The notes beneath the pieces are model-generated. The model worked only from the letters and a program-made list of their open reading frames with translations, was not told where the DNA came from and did not search any database. A stretch of 64,000 nucleotides of DNA from the NCBI RefSeq assembly GCF_017357225.1, contig NZ_CP071604.1, positions 2,359,001 to 2,423,000 on the forward strand. The letters are read 5' to 3'. Shown piece after piece: positions 36,006-44,134 of the stretch. Numbering within the stretch: position 1 is the first letter of the stretch; each line of letters opens with the position of its first letter. A program made the translations under genes and the position numbers. The stretch comes from Rhizobium binae. Its GTDB lineage: Bacteria > Pseudomonadota > Alphaproteobacteria > Rhizobiales > Rhizobiaceae.

Positions 36006-36793
36006 GCGTTCCCGCGATTGCAGTCAAAAATCTTGTCAAGACGTTTGGCGATTCCACCGTGCTGAACGGTATCGATCTTGATATTGCCCAGGGACAGGTT
36101 TCCTGCGTGATCGGTCCATCGGGATCAGGCAAGAGCACGCTGCTGCGCTGCATGGCGTTTCTGGAAGAACCGACAAAGGGTAGCATTGCCGTCAATGGCG
36201 AGGTGCTCGGCTTTGCGGAAAATGCGAATGGCGTAAGGGAGCGGTTGCCGGCTGCCGCCAATCGCCGGATTCGCGCCCAGATCGGCATGGTTTTTCAGCA
36301 GTTCAATCTCTGGCCACACATGACGGCGCTCGGCAACGTCAGCGAGGCGCTGAAGACGGTTCACAAAAAGAACCGCAAGGAGGCAGAGGAGCGGGCAATG
36401 GCTCAACTCGCCAAGGTCGGTCTCGAGGGCCGGGCAAACCACTATCCGTCACAGCTCTCGGGAGGACAGCAGCAGCGTGTTGCTATCGCGCGGGCCCTGG
36501 CTCTCAACCCGAAGATCATGCTCTTTGACGAACCAACCTCATCACTCGATCCCGAACTGACCGGCGAAGTGCTGAACGTCATGCGCGATCTCGCCGCCGA
36601 AGGCATGACAATGGTCGTCGTTTCCCACGAGATCGGGTTTGCCGCAACGGTCGGCCAGCAGATCATCTTTCTCGATCATGGCAAGGTGCTGTTCACTGGT
36701 CCGCCCCAAGAGGTTTTCAAGCGACCGAGAAACCCGCGCCTCGAGCAGTTTCTTGATACCTATATCGATCGCGGAGCCTCGATGTTGCTGTGA
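36002..36793 (+). CDS. polar amino acid ABC transporter ATP-binding protein
   Basis: A 263-residue ABC ATPase that drives import. Walker A is G-P-S-G-S-G-K-S-T, the Q loop is Q-Q-F-N-L-W-P-H, the signature is L-S-G-G-Q-Q-Q-R-V, Walker B is I-M-L-F-D-E-P-T-S-S-L-D-P and the switch histidine is in V-V-V-S-H-E-I-G. A short insertion around residues 65-85 (F-A-E-N-A-N-G-V-R-E-R) is seen in histidine/glutamine-type ATPases. Start by ATGA overlap. Last gene of the transporter operon. Confidence 0.94.
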   Translation: MSVPAIAVKNLVKTFGDSTVLNGIDLDIAQGQVSCVIGPSGSGKSTLLRCMAFLEEPTKGSIAVNGEVLGFAENANGVRERLPAAANRRIRAQIGMVFQQFNLWPHMTALGNVSEALKTVHKKNRKEAEERAMAQLAKVGLEGRANHYPSQLSGGQQQRVAIARALALNPKIMLFDEPTSSLDPELTGEVLNVMRDLAAEGMTMVVVSHEIGFAATVGQQIIFLDHGKVLFTGPPQEVFKRPRNPRLEQFLDTYIDRGASMLL

Positions 36794-36981
36794 TGCTCGT
36801 CCCACTTGATCCGTCCAAGCGTTTTGGTCCTGTAGGTTTGTCCCGGCTGCGCGCCGTGCCATTGCGAAGCACGTCTGACGGCATGGTTGCGTACCCATAG
36901 GTCTTTGCTAATGCAACGCCTTCAGCATTCCCTAAGTCCTTGCGGGTAAAAAACGAAGATCCAGTTCTGGGGAAACGGCTG

Positions 36982-37287
36982 ATGAGCATATCGACTATTG
37001 CAGGCACTGCTCTTTTGGGAATGCGGGCACAGACGACACGGATCAGCGCGATCGCCAGCAACGTCGCAAACAGCAGCACCCCTGGTTATAACAGGCTGAA
37101 CACCAGCCTCACCTCCGTTGCCTCAGGCAGCGTCGAGGCCATCGTCGGTCCGACGGATTCGGATGTCGATGCGGCCACCGAACTCACCGACCTGATCGTA
37201 GCCGAGCAGAGCTACAATGCGAACGCCATGGTCTTCGAGACCGGCGCTGACATCTGGGAAATGCTGATGAGCATCAAGCGCGACTAG
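36982..37287 (+). CDS. minimal flagellar rod-like protein (FlgC/FlgG-type termini only)
   Basis: A 101-residue protein made of the two terminal helices of flagellar axial proteins. Residues ~3-40 (S-T-I-A-G-T-A-L-L-G-M-R-A-Q, then A-S-N-V-A-N-S-S-T-P-G-Y-N-R) match the N-terminal flg_bb_rod motif. Residues ~65-100 (E-L-T-D-L-I-V-A-E-Q-S-Y-N-A-N-A, then I-W-E-M-L) match the C-terminal motif. The central domain is absent; only about 25 residues connect the two. The gene stands away from any flagellar cluster. ATG 36982 is the start that puts the motif at the N terminus. It could be a minor rod or adaptor part or an orphan remnant. Confidence 0.8.
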   Translation: MSISTIAGTALLGMRAQTTRISAIASNVANSSTPGYNRLNTSLTSVASGSVEAIVGPTDSDVDAATELTDLIVAEQSYNANAMVFETGADIWEMLMSIKRD

Positions 37288-37394
37288 GCAATCCTCAAAG
37301 CCATGGCCCTATTCGTTACTCTATTTTCACACGTGCCAATCCGCATATTGGGATCGCCCATTGGTGCACAAATACCATTTCAGGAGTATGCCGC

Positions 37395-38018
37395 TTGCGT
37401 CACGTTGCCTTGCCAGTCCTTCTGAATTTGGCCCTCGTGACCAGTGCAGGTGCCAGCGAAGACCTGTCCGGTGTTTGGCGCGACCTGTTCACACGATGTC
37501 GAATTGCCGTGGAGAACGGCAAAGACTTTAATGCAACAGGATTACGCGACCTTGGCCGTCACCTCAGGACGGTAGCCCCCTTGACCGCTCCTGGAGTACC
37601 CTTTCCACTGACATCTGGATACCAGGAGGCTGAATGGCGCTGGGAAGTTCCCGGATCTCGTTTCGTGGTCGTGGAAGGCGAGCATCCATCAGATCGTGGC
37701 AAATCAAAACGTTCGTGCGAGATCAAACTCGCGGAGAAAGCAGAGCCAATCTCCACGGACGAGGAAAAGCTACTGAGGGCGACATTTCTCGTGGAACGGG
37801 ATAAACTCCTGGTCACTGGACGCTATGAATATTGGAACCCGGATCCGTTATTTTCTACCAATCTCGGTATTCGGCTGGCCCGTAAGAACCCCCACGGCTG
37901 CCGCGTCGTCTCTTTCCTAGACATCGATACGCGATCCCACTCGCAGCCGTTTTTTATGACAGGTTCCGCTGAGCAGGACACAATATGTGGCGCGGCGCCT
38001 CGCCTTGCTCGTCCATAA
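37395..38018 (+). CDS. exported hypothetical protein
   Basis: A 207-residue protein with a signal peptide (about 1-20, ending A-G-A-S). The mature part has E-D-L-S-G-V-W-R-D-L-F-x-x-C, several tryptophans, and a cysteine near R-S-C-E-I-K-L; two more cysteines sit near the C terminus. I do not recognise a family. The start is a TTG at 37395 eight bases after AGGAG (37382-37386); the ATG at 37388 is in another frame. Codon use is less GC-biased at third positions than in flanking genes, a hint of recent acquisition. Confidence 0.65.
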   Translation: MRHVALPVLLNLALVTSAGASEDLSGVWRDLFTRCRIAVENGKDFNATGLRDLGRHLRTVAPLTAPGVPFPLTSGYQEAEWRWEVPGSRFVVVEGEHPSDRGKSKRSCEIKLAEKAEPISTDEEKLLRATFLVERDKLLVTGRYEYWNPDPLFSTNLGIRLARKNPHGCRVVSFLDIDTRSHSQPFFMTGSAEQDTICGAAPRLARP

Positions 38019-38095
38019 GCGAGACACCGGCCCGCGACCGTTTTGTCAGGAAGCAGTTGATGGAGAATTCCCCATCAGCCTAAAGGGGACGGTTA

Positions 38096-38488
38096 TCAGG
38101 AATGCGCCGGCTCGCTCTGGCGCTGCGCGGCAAGGGCAGCGAGATCGGCCGGCTTCAGCTCGACGGATTCGCCGCAGCCGCAGGCCGATGTCTGGTTCGG
38201 ATTGGTGAAGGTGAAGCCGGAGCGCAGCGTCGTCTGCTCGAAACCCATCTCGGTACCGAGAAGATAGAGTACGGCTGACGGTTCGACCCAGACCTTGGCG
38301 CCGTCGCGCTCGATCAGGTCATCCTTGGCATTCGGCTCGGTCACCAGATCGATGGTGTACTCCATCCCGGCGCAGCCGCCCTTCTTGATGCCGACACGAA
38401 TGCCCTTGGCTTCCGGTCCGGAATTTTCGACGATCGCGTTGACGCGGGCGGCAGCCCCTTCCGTCATGCTCATCACTGCAAAGCCCAT
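38096..38488 (-). CDS. sufA: SufA/ErpA-type iron-sulfur carrier
   Basis: A 130-residue A-type carrier that receives [Fe-S] clusters from SufBCD and hands them to apoproteins. The three conserved cysteines are present: K-K-G-G-C-A-G-M-E-Y and S-A-C-G-C-G-E-S. ATG 38488 is preceded by AAGGAG with 9-base spacing. Last gene of the suf operon, 113 bases after sufT; a short inverted repeat (GGTACTG 38581-38587 / CAGTACC 38603-38609) lies near the junction. Confidence 0.92.
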   Translation of the reverse strand: MGFAVMSMTEGAAARVNAIVENSGPEAKGIRVGIKKGGCAGMEYTIDLVTEPNAKDDLIERDGAKVWVEPSAVLYLLGTEMGFEQTTLRSGFTFTNPNQTSACGCGESVELKPADLAALAAQRQSEPAHS

Positions 38489-38601
38489 CGGCTTTTTCTC
38501 CTTCCACAACCGGGGTCAAGATCCGGTGCTTCGTGAATCAAATGTAGTCGCCCGAGGTAAACGGATCAATACCGCCCGCGGGTACTGCGTACTAGCGCCG
38601 C

Positions 38602-38982
38602 TCAGTACCAGCCGACAGCGACCTGCGCCTCCTCGGACATACGGTCCGGCGTCCATGGCGGATCGAAGGTCATTTCGACCTCGACGCCCGACACACCTTC
38701 GACGGCGCCAACGGCATTCTCCACCCAGCCCGGCATCTCGCCGGCGACCGGGCAGCCGGGCGCGGTCAAGGTCATCATGATCTTCACCATCCTGTCGTCC
38801 TCGATGTCGATCTTGTAGATCAGACCGAGTTCGAAGATGTCGGCGGGAATTTCCGGGTCGTAGACGGTTTTCAGCGCGCCGATGACGTCGTCGCTCAGCC
38901 GCGCCAACTCATCGGCCGGGATGCTGGAATGCACGATGCCTTCGCGCACGTCGATCTTTTGTTCGCTTTCGTCCAGGCTCAT
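38602..38982 (-). CDS. sufT: SufT (DUF59/MIP18) iron-sulfur assembly factor
   Basis: A 126-residue protein of the DUF59/MIP18 family, the X gene of the rhizobial suf operon. It has the D-P-E-I-P-A-D-I-F-E-L-G-L-I-Y motif and the conserved cysteine in T-L-T-A-P-G-C-P-V-A. It assists Fe-S maturation, perhaps when demand is high. ATG 38982 with GAGGAG eight bases upstream. It starts 13 bases after sufS1 ends. Confidence 0.92.
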   Translation of the reverse strand: MSLDESEQKIDVREGIVHSSIPADELARLSDDVIGALKTVYDPEIPADIFELGLIYKIDIEDDRMVKIMMTLTAPGCPVAGEMPGWVENAVGAVEGVSGVEVEMTFDPPWTPDRMSEEAQVAVGWY

Positions 38983-38994
38983 CACGGACACTCC

Positions 38995-40236
38995 TCAAGC
39001 AAAGAACTTGCGCGCATATTCAAGCGCATCGGCCAGGGCATCGACCTCGGCGCGGGTATTGTACATGCCGAAGGATGCACGGCATGTGGAGGTGACGCCG
39101 AAGCGTTTCAAGAGCGGCATGGCGCAATGCGTGCCGGCGCGCACCGCAACGCCCTGCCGGTCGATCACCATCGAGACGTCGTGCGCGTGGATGCCGGCAA
39201 GCTCGAAGGAAAAGATGCTGCCCTTGTCGGGCGCCGTTCCAAAGATGCGCAGCGAATTGACCGACTTCAACCGCTCGACGGCGTAAGCGGCAAGATCGGC
39301 CTCATGCCGGGCGATCGCCTCGCGACCGACCTTCTCCATATAGTCGAGGGCATAACCGAGCCCGATCGCCTGGACGATCGGCGGCGTGCCCGCCTCGAAG
39401 CGATGCGGCGGATCGTTGTAGGTGACCGCGTCCTCGGCAACCTCGAAAATCATCTCGCCGCCGCCCTGGAAGGGGCGCATCTGCGAAAGCCGCTCCTTCT
39501 TGCCGTAGAGCACGCCGATGCCCGACGGGCCGTAGAGCTTGTGGCCGGTCATGACATACCAGTCACAATCGATATCCTGCACGTCGACCGGCAGATGGAC
39601 GGCGCCCTGGCTGCCGTCGATCAAGACCGGAATGCCGCGCTCATGGGCGATGCGGCAGACCTCCTTGACGGGAACGATCGTGCCGAGCGCATTCGACATA
39701 TGGGTGATGGCGACGAGCTTGGTGCGCTCCGTCAGGCTCTTCTCGAAATCCTCAATATGAAAGGCGCCCTCGTCGTCAACAGGCACCCAGACCAGTTTCG
39801 CGCCTTGCCGCTCGCGGATGAAGTGCCAGGGCACGATGTTGGAGTGGTGCTCCATGATCGTCAGGACGATCTCGTCACCTTCGCCGATCTGAGGCATGCC
39901 CCAACCATAGGCAACCGTATTGATCGCTTCGGTCGAATTCTTGGTGAAGACGATATCGTTGACCGAAGGGGCGTTGAGGAAGCGGCGCACCTTCTCGCGC
40001 GCCGCCTCGTAGGCATCCGTCGCGACATTGGAGAGATAATGCAGGCCGCGATGCACATTGGCATATTCATGGGCGTAGGCATGCGAGATGGCGTCGATCA
40101 CCACCTGCGGCTTCTGGGCCGAGGCGCCGTTGTCGAGATAGACCAGCGGCTTGCCGTGCACTTTCTCCGCCAGGATCGGAAAATCCCGGCGGATGGCTTC
40201 GACGTCGTATGGCGTGGCCGGCACGATCTTGTCCAT
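38995..40236 (-). CDS. sufS: cysteine desulfurase SufS (SufS1)
   Basis: A 413-residue group II cysteine desulfurase that removes sulfur from cysteine with pyridoxal phosphate. The Schiff-base lysine is in V-M-T-G-H-K-L-Y-G-P, the active-site cysteine in R-A-G-T-H-C-A-M-P, and H-H-S-N-I-V-P-W is the family's substrate region. It sits downstream of sufD. It is the second desulfurase of the operon, SufS1 in rhizobial naming. A SufE partner is not in this window. Confidence 0.95.
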   Translation of the reverse strand: MDKIVPATPYDVEAIRRDFPILAEKVHGKPLVYLDNGASAQKPQVVIDAISHAYAHEYANVHRGLHYLSNVATDAYEAAREKVRRFLNAPSVNDIVFTKNSTEAINTVAYGWGMPQIGEGDEIVLTIMEHHSNIVPWHFIRERQGAKLVWVPVDDEGAFHIEDFEKSLTERTKLVAITHMSNALGTIVPVKEVCRIAHERGIPVLIDGSQGAVHLPVDVQDIDCDWYVMTGHKLYGPSGIGVLYGKKERLSQMRPFQGGGEMIFEVAEDAVTYNDPPHRFEAGTPPIVQAIGLGYALDYMEKVGREAIARHEADLAAYAVERLKSVNSLRIFGTAPDKGSIFSFELAGIHAHDVSMVIDRQGVAVRAGTHCAMPLLKRFGVTSTCRASFGMYNTRAEVDALADALEYARKFFA

Positions 40237-40248
40237 TGCTGTATCCGA

Positions 40249-41523
40249 TCAGGCGTGCTTCTCGAGCCAGGCCGAAATCACGCCTTCCAGCGCCTCGACC
40301 AGGGCTTCGTCTTCCAGTTCCTCGACGATCTCGGCGACGAAGGCATTGACGAGCATGGCCCGCGCCTTGTTCTCCGGAATGCCGCGCGCCATCATGTAAT
40401 AGAGATGGTTGGCGTCGATATCGGTAACCGTCGCGCCATGGCCGCACTGGACGTCGTCGGCGAAGATCTCGAGCTCGGGCTTGACCGAGAACTCGGCATC
40501 GTCGGACATCAGCAGGGTATTGCAAGCCATCTTGGCGTCGGTCTTCTGCGCATCGGGGGCCACCCGGATCATGCCCTGGAAGACACCCTTGGCACGGTCG
40601 AAGACGACGTTGCGGATCACCTCGGTCGAGCCGGTATGCGGCACGTCGTGGCCGAGCACCATTGTCACGTCGGTATGGCTGTCTGCCCCAAGCAGGTTGA
40701 TGCCGCGCAGCGTCAGATCGGCGCCCTCACCCGTCACCTTGATGTGCAGTTCCTGGCGCACCAGCTTGCCGCCGGCATTGATGACGAACAGGCGAAGCTT
40801 GGCATCGGCGCCGAGATCGACGCGGATCTGGCCTAGATGCGTATCGTCGGCGCCCTGCTGCTGCAGGATGATCCAGGTCAGCTCCGTGCCTTTGCCGACG
40901 GTGATGTCACTGATATGGGACACGAAGGCGGCATCGCCCGTCACCGCACGGTGACGCTCGATAACTGTTGCCTTGACGCCGGCGCCGAACGAAACGGGAA
41001 GGCGCGTATGCGTCTGCCCGCCGGCATGGATGAACTGGATCTCGAGCGGATCTTCAAGCTCGGTATCATCAGGCACGTCGACCACATAGCCGTCGCGCAC
41101 GAAGCTGCCATTGATGCGGCCGACCGCATCGTCGTTGCCGAGCGCATCGAGGCCGGCAGCGGCTGAGCCGTCCTGCAGATGTTCGCTATAGGCCGACAGG
41201 CCAAGACCCTCTGCGGCCGCCTTCTGATTGGCATGGCCCTGGATCACCGCCAGCACACTGGAACCCGCGACGAGCGGCTCGAGCGGGTCGGAGCCGGCAT
41301 CGCCTGCCTGCGACGGCAAGCCGCGCAGGAGATTTTTGAAGTCAGTGTAATGCCAGGCTTCGATGCGGCGCGTCGGCAGACCGGCCTTCTTCAGGTCATC
41401 GAGAAGCCGGTCGCGCAGCGCCGTCACCGCGCCGTTGCCCGGCAGGTCGCCGATCTGCTGGTTGAAGGCCTCGATCAGCGCCGTTTCGGCCGCGGTCAGG
41501 CGACTCGTCGTCTGCATGTTCAT
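40249..41523 (-). CDS. sufD: SufD, Fe-S assembly scaffold subunit
   Basis: A 424-residue SufBD-family protein of the SufBC2D complex. The right-handed beta-helix core is seen in the middle, and the C-terminal part has the usual D-D-V-Q-C-G-H-G-A-T-V and R-G-I-P-E-N-K-A-R-A-M-L. ATG 41523 is used; a second Met lies two codons later. Follows sufC closely. Confidence 0.93.
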   Translation of the reverse strand: MNMQTTSRLTAAETALIEAFNQQIGDLPGNGAVTALRDRLLDDLKKAGLPTRRIEAWHYTDFKNLLRGLPSQAGDAGSDPLEPLVAGSSVLAVIQGHANQKAAAEGLGLSAYSEHLQDGSAAAGLDALGNDDAVGRINGSFVRDGYVVDVPDDTELEDPLEIQFIHAGGQTHTRLPVSFGAGVKATVIERHRAVTGDAAFVSHISDITVGKGTELTWIILQQQGADDTHLGQIRVDLGADAKLRLFVINAGGKLVRQELHIKVTGEGADLTLRGINLLGADSHTDVTMVLGHDVPHTGSTEVIRNVVFDRAKGVFQGMIRVAPDAQKTDAKMACNTLLMSDDAEFSVKPELEIFADDVQCGHGATVTDIDANHLYYMMARGIPENKARAMLVNAFVAEIVEELEDEALVEALEGVISAWLEKHA

Positions 41524-41547
41524 GGAGGTCGTCCTTTCCACCCGAAC

Positions 41548-42303
41548 TCAGGCCGCCGCGCCGATGATATCGGCATAGCCGTTGGCTTCGAGCTCATGCG
41601 CCAGCGTCTTGTCGCCCGACTTGATCACCTGGCCCTTGTAGAGCACGTGAACGGTATCAGGCACGATATAGTCGAGCAGGCGCTGATAGTGGGTGATGAC
41701 GACGACGGCGCGATTGGGCGAACGCAGTGCGTTGACGCCGTCGGCGACGATCTTCAGCGCGTCGATGTCGAGGCCGGAATCGGTTTCATCGAGCACGCAG
41801 AGCTTCGGCTCCAGCAGCGCCATCTGCAGGATCTCGGCGCGCTTCTTCTCGCCACCGGAGAAGCCGACGTTGAGCGGCCGCTTCAGCATCTCGGTGTTGA
41901 TCTGTAGTTTGGCCGCGGCATCCTTGACGCGGCGCATGAAATCCGGCGTCGTCAGCTCGTCCTCGCCGCGCGCCTTGCGCTGCTCGTTCATCGCCACCTT
42001 GAGGAATTGCATGGTGGCAACACCGGGGATTTCGACCGGGTACTGGAAGGCGAGGAAAATGCCCTTGGCGGCGCGCTCGGCCGGATCGAGTTCGAGAATG
42101 CTCTCGCCATTATAAAGGATGTCGCCCTCGGTCACTTCATAGTCTTCACGACCGGACAGCACATAGGAGAGCGTCGACTTGCCAGAGCCGTTCGGCCCCA
42201 TGATCGCGGCAACTTCACCAGCCTTGACCGTCAGGTTCAAGCCGCGGATGATCTCGGTGCCGTCTTCGGCGATACGGGCATGAAGATTTTTGATTTCAAG
42301 CAT
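41548..42303 (-). CDS. sufC: SufC, Fe-S assembly ATPase
   Basis: A 251-residue ABC-type ATPase of the SufBC2D scaffold. Walker A G-P-N-G-S-G-K-S-T, signature G-F-S-G-G-E-K-K-R, Walker B L-C-V-L-D-E-T-D-S-G-L-D and the switch H in V-I-T-H-Y-Q-R are all present. ATG 42303 has AGGAAG upstream. A 192-base gap containing a large palindromic repeat separates it from sufB. Confidence 0.96.
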   Translation of the reverse strand: MLEIKNLHARIAEDGTEIIRGLNLTVKAGEVAAIMGPNGSGKSTLSYVLSGREDYEVTEGDILYNGESILELDPAERAAKGIFLAFQYPVEIPGVATMQFLKVAMNEQRKARGEDELTTPDFMRRVKDAAAKLQINTEMLKRPLNVGFSGGEKKRAEILQMALLEPKLCVLDETDSGLDIDALKIVADGVNALRSPNRAVVVITHYQRLLDYIVPDTVHVLYKGQVIKSGDKTLAHELEANGYADIIGAAA

Positions 42304-42370
42304 CTTTGGTTCTTCCTGTTCATACAGCGGGCTCAAGTGCCGCCTGATTGACCGTTCGCAACGGCCTCAA

Positions 42371-42487
42371 TCCATCATCCTCGGGCCTGTCCCTAGGATC
42401 TAAGCCTTCAATTGCAATTGCCCTGCTGTGCCGATGCGACTTCCGCATACGTGCGCAGATCCTCGGGACAAGCCCGAGGGTGACGGA
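42371..42487. repeat. rhizobial intergenic palindromic repeat (RIME-like)
   Basis: Left arm near 42371-42401 and right arm near 42456-42487 are inverted copies: each reads ATCCTCGGGC, one variable base, TGTCCC and AGGATCT with a few differences. Each arm is also itself an imperfect palindrome around CCTCGGG...CCCGAGG. About 117 bp in all. It resembles the mosaic palindromic elements spread between genes in Rhizobium. It sits inside the suf operon between sufB and sufC. Confidence 0.75.
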
Positions 42488-42495
42488 GATCGCGT

Positions 42496-43965
42496 TTAGC
42501 CCACGCTACCCTCAAGCGAGATACTGATCAGCTTCTGCGCCTCGACGGCGAATTCCATCGGTAGTTCCTGCAGGACTTCCTTGACGAAGCCGTTGACGAT
42601 CAGCGCGATCGCCGCTTCGGTGGGGATGCCGCGCTGCAGGCAGTAGAACAGTTGATCCTCGGAAATCTTCGAGGTCGTCGCTTCGTGCTCGAACTGCGCC
42701 GTCGAATTCTTCGCCTCGATATAGGGCACCGTATGGGCGCCGCACTTGTCGCCGATCAGCAGCGAATCGCACTGGGTGAAGTTACGCGCATTCGACGCCT
42801 TGCGGTGAGCCGAGACCTGGCCGCGATAGGTGTTGTTGGAAACACCGGCGGCGATACCCTTGGAGACGATGCGGCTCGACGTGTTCTTGCCGAGATGGAT
42901 CATCTTGGTGCCGCTGTCGATCTGTTGATGGCCGTTGGAGACGGCGATCGAATAGAACTCGCCTCTGGAGTCGTCGCCGCGCAGGATGCAGGACGGATAT
43001 TTCCAGGTGATCGCCGAGCCGGTTTCGACCTGCGTCCAGGAAATTTTCGAGCGATTGCCACGGCAATCGCCGCGCTTGGTGACGAAGTTGTAGATGCCGC
43101 CCTTGCCTTCCTTATCACCAGGATACCAGTTCTGGACGGTGGAATATTTGATCTCGGCATCGTCGAGCGCCACGAGTTCGACCACGGCGGCATGCAGCTG
43201 GTTCTCATCGCGCTGCGGCGCCGTGCAACCTTCGAGGTAGGAGACGTAGGCGCCTTCCTCGGCGATGATCAGCGTGCGCTCGAACTGGCCGGTGCCCTTC
43301 TCGTTGATGCGGAAATAAGTGGAGAGCTCCATCGGGCAGCGAACGCCCTTCGGCACGAAGACGAAGGAGCCGTCGGTAAACACCGCCGAATTCAGCGTCG
43401 CGTAATAATTATCCGAGGTCGGCACGACCGAACCGAGATATTTGCGAACGAGATCGGGATGTTCGCGGATGGCTTCCGAGATCGACATGAAGATCACGCC
43501 GGCCTTCTTCAGCTCCGCCTTGAAGGTGGTGACGACCGAGACGCTGTCAAAAACCGCGTCGACGGCGATCTTCGGCTTCTCGACCCCGGCCAGGATCTCC
43601 TGCTCACGCAGCGGAATGCCGAGCTTCTCGTAGACCTTCAACAGCTCCGGATCGACCTCGTCGAGCGACTTCGGACCCGGCGCGCTTTTCGGCGCGGCAT
43701 AATAGTGGATGTCGTTGAAATCGATCTTCGGATAATTGACGCGCGCCCAGGTCGGCTCTTCCAGCGTCAGCCAGCGCCGATATGCTTCCAGGCGCCATTC
43801 CAGCATCCAATCCGGCTCCTGCTTCTTGGCCGAAATGAAGCGGATGATATCCTCGGACAGGCCCTTGGGCGCCTTGTCCATTTCGATGACAGTCTCGAAA
43901 CCGTATTTGTACTGGTCCACATCGATCAGGCGTACCTGGTCGATCGTTTCCTGCACGGCAGCCAT
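42496..43965 (-). CDS. sufB: SufB, Fe-S assembly scaffold
   Basis: A 489-residue SufB, the main scaffold subunit on which new clusters form. It has [20 protein letters not shown] near the middle and the C-terminal [17 protein letters not shown]. The N terminus used is M-A-A-V-Q-E-T at 43965, six bases after GGAG. Much longer upstream frame is open but has no family similarity. First of the core genes after sufS2, with a leader of 169 bases. Confidence 0.96.
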   Translation of the reverse strand: MAAVQETIDQVRLIDVDQYKYGFETVIEMDKAPKGLSEDIIRFISAKKQEPDWMLEWRLEAYRRWLTLEEPTWARVNYPKIDFNDIHYYAAPKSAPGPKSLDEVDPELLKVYEKLGIPLREQEILAGVEKPKIAVDAVFDSVSVVTTFKAELKKAGVIFMSISEAIREHPDLVRKYLGSVVPTSDNYYATLNSAVFTDGSFVFVPKGVRCPMELSTYFRINEKGTGQFERTLIIAEEGAYVSYLEGCTAPQRDENQLHAAVVELVALDDAEIKYSTVQNWYPGDKEGKGGIYNFVTKRGDCRGNRSKISWTQVETGSAITWKYPSCILRGDDSRGEFYSIAVSNGHQQIDSGTKMIHLGKNTSSRIVSKGIAAGVSNNTYRGQVSAHRKASNARNFTQCDSLLIGDKCGAHTVPYIEAKNSTAQFEHEATTSKISEDQLFYCLQRGIPTEAAIALIVNGFVKEVLQELPMEFAVEAQKLISISLEGSVG

Positions 43966-44016
43966 TTCGTTCTCCAATCTCGCCGGATACAAGGTCCGGC
44001 AGCTTGTAGCGTCTAT

Positions 44017-44062
44017 GGGCAATTTCCTTGCCCTGATGGTCGGGCAATTCCTTGCCTTGATG
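44017..44062. repeat. tandem repeats upstream of sufB
   Basis: GGGCAATTTCCTTGCCCTGATG (44017-44038, described here as arm GGGCAA, spacer TTTCC, arm TTGCCC, tail TGATG) is followed by a copy with a one-base shorter spacer (44042-44062). Each copy is itself an inverted repeat. They lie in the leader between sufS2 and sufB and look like paired protein-binding sites or processing signals. A GCCGGA/TCCGGC hairpin (43982-44000) follows before sufB. Confidence 0.6.
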
Positions 44063-44134
44063 TAAGAGGCCAAAAGGGACTTTTCAGCCCGATTGGCAAG
44101 CGGAAATTTGCATTTCCGCAAGTTTATGATGCGG

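Noticed and set aside
38929..40836. 635-codon plus-strand frame opposite sufS1/sufD
   Set aside because: Antisense shadow crossing two real genes; no family match.
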